From: Misgurnus anguillicaudatus
Taxonomy: Eukaryota > Chordata > Actinopteri > Cypriniformes > Cobitidae
Assembly (NCBI RefSeq): GCF_027580225.2
Contig: NC_073341.2
Location: 17,966,001 to 18,030,000 of the forward strand
Direction of reading: 5' to 3'
Length of the DNA stretch: 64,000 nucleotides
Shown: positions 58,303 to 64,000 of the stretch, piece by piece
How positions within the stretch are numbered: the stretch's first letter is position 1
Layout of the letters: every line of letters begins with the position of its first letter
Notes under the pieces: generated by a model
What the model saw: only the letters and a program-made list of their open reading frames with translations
The model's database searches: none
Told to the model about the DNA's origin: nothing
Position numbers and translations under genes: made by a program

Positions 58303-58942
58303 TACACTGAAAAAATTAACTTTTTGGTGTAGTAATAATATATATTAGATTAACTCTCATAATTTCTACATAATTATATTAACATTTATTGAGAACTAGA
58401 TTTTCCTAAGTAAAATTAATTTAACTGTTTTATAGTCACTGCACATAGTCCTAAAATAATTCAGTAAATTTTAATCAAAATCTTTAGTAGATTCAAGTAC
58501 AAAATCTTAGTTAATTTAACTTACAAATATTAAATCCATTAAACTAAAAAATTCAAGAAAAATTTACTTAAATTTATTTGCACATGTTGTAAGGAATACC
58601 CACAATTCTTTTCGCCTGAACATTTTTATTTTTTAAGCTTTATAACAGAATAAGAACTGATAAGAATTTAACTACTTAAATATTTGTTAGAAAAATATTT
58701 ATATAAAAAAATTATTTTTTATATAAATATTATATAAAAAAATAGACTTTACCTAAACCATTAAAATAAATCTAACTTCTAAAAAAATTAAGGAAGTAAC
58801 ATTTACTTATTTATTTAAAATATGTTTTGATTTTAGTATGTAAGTTGTATTTAAAAAGCAGTAAATTTTACTTAAAAAAGTTCATGCAAATTGTTACAAG
58901 GATTTTTTAAAGTAAATTTTACAAGTTGTTTTTTTCAGTGTA
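58303..58942. mobile_element. TA-flanked MITE in phospholipase intron 3
   Basis: TACACTGAAAAAATTAAC at the left and GTTGTTTTTTTCAGTGTA at the right; 640 bases, very AT-rich, no ORF. Confidence 0.75.
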
Positions 58943-59054
58943 AATACATGTTTACGTGATGTGTTATGTTGTGTGATAAACATAAAACATAACCAAAATC
59001 ATAAAAAAAACATGGGCAACAGGATTGCAAAATAGGCCTGAAAAAAGATGTTTC

Positions 59055-59518
59055 TTAAAGGTATAGCGGAAGATTTCTCGAATTTTAGAAAAGAACCGCC
59101 TTCTCCACTTTTTCATGTTTAAGTGCTATAATTTGGTCCCCGGGGCTTCTATCAACCTAGAAAATGTAAGAAAAGAACAACCCAATAACTTAGTTTTGGT
59201 AAACCATTCTCTGCAAGCATGTGAAAAAATAAGACATTGATATTTGGCTCCCCCTGTGATGTCAGAAGGGGATAATAACGCCCCTTAATCTGCACTATCC
59301 AATCACAACACTGCCATTCAATGCAGAGATGAACTCATTTGCATTTAAAGGACACACCCAAAAACGGTACATTGTTGCTCACACCTACAAAGTGGCAATT
59401 TTAACATGTTTAATAAATGATCTATATGGTATTTTGAGCTAGAACTTCTCATATGTACTCTGGGGAAACCAACGATTTATTTTACATCTTAAAAAGCCTT
59501 GTGTAGTGTCCCCTTTAA
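59055..59518. mobile_element. TTAA-type MITE, long form, in intron 3
   Basis: TTAAAGGTATAGCGGAAGAT at the left, TGTAGTGTCCCCTTTAA at the right. Shares its first 60 bases with the short elements at 1994 and 39828 (AGAAAAGAACCGCCTTCTCC) but has a different body. Confidence 0.72.
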
Positions 59519-59639
59519 GCAAAAAGTACTAAGACATTAAAGTGTTTCATATATTAATGAAAAGACAGTGAAACTCATCTGAATTGTAAAATTTCCTGTT
59601 AAGAGAAATGACTGAGCTGTTGTTTTTGTTTTTCTGCAG

Positions 59640-59761
59640 CTGAAGCGAATCGCCCCTGTGAGATGTTTATCTGTGAATGTGACAGAAAAGCAGCTGAATG
59701 TTTTGCAAAAGCCGGTTACAACCCAGAGAATGAGCATTATCCCAGTGAAAAGTGCAAATGA
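59640..59761 (+). CDS. pla2g1b: Phospholipase A2 group IB, exon 4 (C-terminus)
   Basis: Starts in phase 1 after TTTCTGCAG. CEMFICECDRKAAECFAKAGY holds the conserved Asp99 (CDRxAAxCF) that supports the catalytic histidine, and the protein ends SEKCK with the last paired cysteine. TGA at 59759-59761. All catalytic residues are intact, so the gene looks functional. Confidence 0.94.
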
Positions 59762-59831
59762 TCTGGTAAACAATCTTGAGAGATGATAGGTGTTGAGACA
59801 CGGACCATATTATGTATCATTAAAGACAGAT

Positions 59832-59837
59832 AATAAA
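59832..59837 (+). terminator. pla2g1b: Polyadenylation signal of the phospholipase gene
   Basis: AATAAA 71 bases after the stop codon. A (CT)n run follows at 59847-59872. Confidence 0.7.
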
Positions 59838-60042
59838 AACATATATCTCTCTCTTTCTCACTCTCTCTCTTTAAATCCATTTACAAGCCATCTACATATA
59901 AACTCTCATAGGTTAAACAAACAAAATGCATTTTAATATTTAAAAACAACAAATTAGTAATCTTGACAGTCATCCATCAATGAAAGTTTCTTTGAAATGG
60001 TAACATATATGACTTGTTATTTACTGTGTGTGGTGTGGTTTG

Positions 60043-60208
60043 TCATTGGCCCTTGGGTTTGCCCTCACAGATGTAAGGGTAGGAGAGCGTGCAGTCTGCA
60101 TCATTCCAAAACCTCCGTTTGTCCGCACGGATCCGTCCGTGAAGCTGCCCACAATCCTCACCGTTCACACGGACATTCCAGTCATCTGGTTGACCCTCGT
60201 CCCAAAAA
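60043..60208 (-). CDS. C-type lectin, last exon (QPD/WND sugar site)
   Basis: Acceptor TTTCAG, phase 2 in, stop TGA at 60045-60043. Encodes FWDEGQPDDWN, with the QPD motif that in calcium-dependent lectins selects galactose-type sugars, then NGEDCGQL, RRFWNDADC with the WND calcium ligand motif, and YPYICEGK. Both key motifs are intact. Similar in plan to asialoglycoprotein receptor/CLEC10A-type lectins. The plus frames 59997-60222 are the reverse of this exon. Confidence 0.93.
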
Positions 60209-60313
60209 CTGAAACAGTTTAAATGTTGGATTAACGATGTTCAGCAGTGCATTTATTTGATCCTCCCCAGATTTAGTTTATTATTACTTTACATTCTTGT
60301 TTAATACTCTTAC

Positions 60314-60426
60314 TGTTCAGAAGCTTTATAATCCGTTCCATCGACCCAAGACCACTGGCCCTCATCTTTCTCAACAAGCCCTATCCAGTAGCTGGTAGGA
60401 AGTTTTACAATTGAAGACAAGAAGTC
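60314..60426 (-). CDS. C-type lectin, middle CTLD exon
   Basis: Phase 0 in, phase 2 out. DFLSSIVKLPTSYWIGLVE and DEGQWSWVDGTDYKAS hold the WIGL signature and the WxWVDG core of the long-form C-type lectin fold. Confidence 0.92.
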
Positions 60427-60508
60427 CTGGTTAAAAGAAACAGAGATGGGTCAAACTCTATTTTACCTCACAAATTGTTGTGATGCAGAATCCGATGCCC
60501 TGTCTTAC

Positions 60509-60648
60509 CAGCTCATCCAAGTTATTGACAACCACTAAGTGTGATTTTTTCCGGACACACATATTCTCAGCATTTTGCCAATTCTGCCCGGCCGTCGAAT
60601 GAAAATAGCAGGAGTCTTTAAAAAACACCCAGTTTACCTCACATGGTC
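60509..60648 (-). CDS. C-type lectin, first CTLD exon
   Basis: Phase 1 in, phase 0 out. GPCEVNWVFFKDSCYFHS and NWQNAENMCVRKKSHLVVVN are the first disulphide loop and helix 1-2 of the domain. The preceding 27-base exon at 62217 fits its phase. Confidence 0.92.
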
Positions 60649-60905
60649 CTGAATAAACAACCAAAAACGAATCAGTAAATTAGACAAGTTTTACTGCAGA
60701 TAATGAGTTCAGCAAATGAGTGAAAACAGGAAATACAATGAGGTCCGTAAGTCCACATTAAAATATCCAAAGGGGTTTAAAAGCTATTTTTAACTTTATA
60801 CATTCAGATTTTTGGTTGTGGCAAACACTTTACAGTAAACTTATAGTGCACCGTCAGAAAAAAATGATCAAATAATGGTCCCAAACTGTCACTGGTGCAT
60901 ATTTG

Positions 60906-61860
60906 AAGAGTTTGGTTCCAAAACGCGATAAACGCCATTTAAAAAAAAATGAGTTACTGCCAAAATCAGTATTATATCAGGTCAGTATTTAAAAGTAAAT
61001 TCTTAACTTTACGCAAAATCTGATATCCGCCCTGTTTTTCTTTCATCTTTTCTCCCTTTTTTCCCAAAAACGCAATAAACGCCAGTCCTCCTTTTCTACA
61101 GAATGCAATAAATCCGCTCCACAAATTACAGCGCACCATTCCACGCAATGTAAACAAACAATGGCGGCGCGTTGACGGAATCCTAGTTTTTCTCATTTAC
61201 ATTGTACCTCGTGATCAACAAACAAACAAAAACAAAATAATACTTTAATGGCATTGATAATGTGGTGGTTTACTGTGACAGACAGGAAAGAAACGTAAGC
61301 CATCAACATCTAATAATTTACGCGAGAGGCACTCGGGAGACGGGTGCTTGTTCTCCGACAGCATTCAAGCTTCTCTCATGCCAACACATTGACCCCAGAG
61401 GATCTTATGAAAAACTTTCCATTATTTTACTCAAAGTCAACAAAAATCAAGCAGGACCAAAACATTTTACAGCTGATCGAAAATGTTAAGCGCCGACGTC
61501 CCAAGTATAACCGCAGCAATAACTATATGACAAAGTGTTTTGGTTAATGCCATTAATGTTTATTTTTTTAATCAGTGTGTACAACTGTTCAACTAAATGA
61601 ATATAAAATGGCAAAGATGAATGCACATTTATATATTGCTTCAATAGATTTATAGCATTTTGGAAAAAAGAATTCGCTTTTATAATAAATCTTTGAAAAT
61701 CAAGTTATGGAATTGAATTTTTTATGTTTTTATAACTTAAAGATGTGAAAGTTTGTAACGGAAAATAGTGGTTTTCATCTTGTCACTTTCTTGGTATAGA
61801 AAACACGTTTTTACTGAAATGAGTTAAAATGGATTTATTGCGTTTTGGAAGCAAACTCTT
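60906..61860. mobile_element. Intact copy of the 1-kb AGAGTTTGGTTCC element
   Basis: Ends AAGAGTTTGGTTCCAAAACG and CGTTTTGGAAGCAAACTCTT, with the 6-base duplication TATTTG (60900-60905, 61861-61866). Reverse-orientation sister of the interrupted copy at 6035-13794. Lies in the intron before the lectin domain exons. ORFs 60972-61196 and 61262-61547 are not supported as genes. Confidence 0.82.
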
Positions 61861-62216
61861 TATTTGCACTTTTTGGAAGGGTACCTACAGTAGCATCTCA
61901 ATGATGGCTAGGGACCCATTTTTGGCTTTTTATTCTGACAGTGTATCAAAAAACTGTACAAAAATTGATACTGTAAATAGAAGAAATGTGTAACCAACAG
62001 GTCACTAAAAAACACAAAACAGATTGAAATAAAAAATGTGTACAAGGGGAAATTCTGAAATTCATGTAAAATAATATCTGTCATTTAACTTTTTCTGGCT
62101 TATTGTTATGTTGATAATATCATTTGTAAGGTTTATGTAATAAAAAAGATAAAGCAGCTTCATAAGTGGACTCTATTCTACTTTTGGACCCCACTTTTTG
62201 TTATGAGGACCCTTAC

Positions 62217-62243
62217 CTTGCACTACAGGCTCAGGGAGTTTTT
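62217..62243 (-). CDS. C-type lectin, 27-base stalk microexon (candidate)
   Basis: TTTCTTAG acceptor and GTAAGG donor surround 27 bases in phase 1-1, giving EKLPEPVVQ and joining without a frame change to the exon at 63242 (..YFPEP) and to the CTLD exon (GPCEV). The small size makes it less certain, but skipping it would also keep the frame. Confidence 0.6.
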
Positions 62244-62299
62244 CTAAGAAATAGAGAGATGATATTAATGACAACATATGAACTAACACTGGTAATAAC

Positions 62300-62654
62300 T
62301 AGGGCTGTCAAAAGATTAATCGCAATTAATCGAATACAACATTAAAGTTTGTGTTTGCGTACTATATTTGTGAATGTATTGCGTGTAATTATTTTGTTTA
62401 TAAAATACACACACATGCATGTTTTTATAAAACATTTACATGTATATTTATTTAGATTTTGAAATATTTTATATTATCTATAAATAAAAAACAATATAGG
62501 CTACATAAATAAAACATTTCTTAAATGTATGCATATATATGTGTGTGTGTTTATATATAAATAATAATTACAATACACACACAAATATATAATATGCCAA
62601 CAAAAACTTTTATTTTGGATGTGATTAATCACGATTAATCTTTTGACAGCCCTA
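62300..62654. mobile_element. hAT MITE
   Basis: TAGGGCTGTCAAAAGATTAA and its inverted copy ending TTGACAGCCCTA, with the perfect 8-base duplication GTAATAAC (62292-62299, 62655-62662). Contains (CA)n/(TG)n tracts. In a lectin gene intron. Confidence 0.93.
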
Positions 62655-62731
62655 GTAATAACACTTTAAAGTATTATATAGGTAAACCTTTCAAAAATAT
62701 TTAAAGAGAAAGAAAATTGGTAACCAGTTAC

Positions 62732-62816
62732 CAAACTGCAGAGGTTTAGAAGCTTCTTTAATGGAGGTTTCAAAGGTCTGAAGAGAAAGAGTAACATCCG
62801 CTACCTCTTTACTGAC
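62732..62816 (-). other. Possible extra lectin stalk exon
   Basis: Between TTTCTCAG and GTAACT the minus strand is open in one frame (VSKEVADVTLSLQTFETSI...), helical in character like a lectin neck. The entry phase (0) does not fit the phase-1 exon before it, so it is used only with another acceptor or is a decayed exon. Confidence 0.3.
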
Positions 62817-63241
62817 CTGAGAAACTGATCATAATGTCATAATCACAATCCACAGTGCCAAAAATTACATTCAAGTAAAATGAAAAGGATTAAATCAAAT
62901 GTTATTTTAAATCAGAGTCAGAAGGGAAATTCAAGGAGAAATGCTTTACTTTTAATTCCTACAGCCACAGTCAGTATAAGCATATAAAGGACGAGAACCC
63001 CATATATTATATACATCTTTCTGTTCTGTCTACCTGTGGTAAGAAAAATACATTTTGATAATAGGACAACTGAAAATGCAAATATTAAACAAGCATAGTT
63101 AAATACACTTGAAAACTTTTCACTTTTACCATAGTTTCAATATAAAGATATTGATGATAAGAGTTTAATATAAGCCAGAGCACAAAAATTTCTTTAATAA
63201 ATTAAAAAATAGAAATTATACACTTGTTATGTCTTGCTCAC

Positions 63242-63325
63242 CAGGTTCAGGAAAATATTTCGGAGTAGTGTGGTTAATCTCATTCTCAGTTGCGTTAAAC
63301 CGGTCGTATGTTATGGAATCCATGT
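63242..63325 (-). CDS. C-type lectin, stalk exon
   Basis: 84 bases between TCCTCTTAG and GTGAGC, phase 1-1. Encodes MDSITYDRFNATENEINHTT and KYFPEP. NAT and NHT are N-glycosylation sites, which supports an extracellular stalk. Read alone, its ATG could instead be a translation start with a cytoplasmic YDRF motif; I prefer the stalk reading because the upstream exon joins in frame. Confidence 0.68.
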
Positions 63326-63837
63326 CTAAGAGGAAAAATAGGATTTTGGATATATTTACATGAAATGTTTGAATGGCATTAATGTGTTCTTATTCTATCA
63401 GTACAAACATGATTTTTAAAAAGCGAGAAAGATAACATACCAAAAATGGAAGAGTAAATAAAGAGAGTAAGTCTGAATATAACTGCAAGAGTTTCAAGGA
63501 CTTGCCACGAAAATGGTTAAATATTAACCTTTAGACTGACACATTTCATCTGAACTTCATCCATCACAAACATGGAGAAGAGCAAAATAAGCCTGTCCAT
63601 ATATTTCTAGTTCAGTATTGCACAATTAAATATTTTTAAACTTGTATAGCAATCATTTATTTTCTGACATAAATTACTACTACTGTAAATGAAGCAAAAT
63701 CGCATATTTAAAAGTAAAAAATTAAAGATTATTTCTTGTAAAATAACAAGTGAAGTTGTACCTTAACAATTGAAAACAGTAACATGCAGTCATATAAAGA
63801 TGTCAAAAAAATAATTTTCAAATGTGTTAAATCTTAC

Positions 63838-63948
63838 CGTTTATGTTGGTGTTCCCTTCCTCTGCTGCTGTCCTGATAGTTTTCTGTTTTCTGCCCTTAC
63901 GCAACAGTATAACTGATAGCAGAATCAACAGTATAGCATCCCATTGGG
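63838..63948 (-). CDS. C-type lectin, membrane-anchor exon (5' border uncertain)
   Basis: Donor ACG/GTAAGA, phase 1. WDAILLILLSVILL is a short hydrophobic anchor followed by a basic stretch, RKGRKQKTIRTAAEE. It joins in frame to the stalk exon, which would make a type II membrane lectin. The acceptor I chose (ATAAAAG) has a weak pyrimidine tract; the frame stays open to the window edge, and the first exon lies outside. A different gene with a type I anchor is possible. Confidence 0.55.
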
Positions 63949-64000
63949 CTTTTATCTTAACAAAGGTCTTATTTAAAATGACAATATGGGAACACTTATA

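Noticed and set aside
63838..64000. End of an Ig domain (YKCSH) followed by a type I membrane segment
   Set aside because: The frame is open and Y-x-C is suggestive, but there is no further Ig signature, and the phase-1 chain to the lectin exons is a simpler explanation. Not fully excluded.

Overview
This is vertebrate nuclear DNA, almost certainly from a teleost and most likely a cyprinid. The basis is AT-rich sequence with spliced genes (GT..AG introns), a pancreatic-type phospholipase A2 gene, a C-type lectin gene with an asialoglycoprotein-receptor-like carbohydrate domain, tandem copies of a many-fingered C2H2 zinc-finger gene, and a very dense load of fish-type repeats: hAT, Tc1, TTAA- and TA-flanked miniature elements, a Ty3/Gypsy chromovirus and LINE relics. 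No tRNA, rRNA, CRISPR or bacterial feature was seen.

Layout. (1) 1-15,000: repeats only. A copy of the zinc-finger gene 5' flank (1138-1805) leads into LINE-like debris with a 1-kb hAT element, then an AACGTT-rich inverted-repeat element. Next comes a nested stack: a 1-kb DNA element (6035-13794) split by a Gypsy element (6565-13324, minus strand), whose 3' LTR is itself split by a probable solo LTR (6571-8306). An AACGTT minisatellite closes the block. (2) 15,000-27,150: zinc-finger gene 1 (plus strand, three exons, 17 intact fingers). Its 9-kb second intron holds four elements inserted one inside the other, three of them with intact 8-bp target duplications. (3) 27,150-33,400: repeats, including a dead Tc1. 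(4) 33,400-37,420: zinc-finger gene 2 (11 fingers), the copy with the best-preserved first exon. (5) 37,420-41,700: repeats and duplicated flank. (6) 42,000-47,120: zinc-finger gene 3 (14 intact fingers plus a broken one whose end comes from repeat DNA). (7) 47,120-53,000: LINE relics, the other half of a Tc1, and a fourth, dead zinc-finger copy (51364-51720). (8) 53,680-59,840: a complete four-exon pla2g1b-like gene, plus strand. (9) 60,040-64,000: a C-type lectin gene on the minus strand, cut by the window end.

The zinc-finger genes arose by tandem segmental duplication: homologous 5' flanks, promoters, introns, intronic miniature elements and 3' LINE relics recur in order. They share an N-terminal region with no KRAB, SCAN or BTB that I can recognise, ending in an acidic segment with a SUMO-type psi-K-x-E motif in genes 2 and 3. 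Two copies keep a perfect TCTCGCGAGA element about 120-250 bases upstream of the start. A role in repressing transposons would fit the context but is inference. The phospholipase and lectin genes are single-copy here and unrelated to the cluster.

Most interesting observations: the two nested insertion stacks with readable target-site duplications; a pair of DNA-element copies carrying a DSC..QN.N-type ORF of a family I cannot name, next to and inside the phospholipase gene; the repeat-derived C-terminus of zinc-finger gene 3; and the shared promoter motif.
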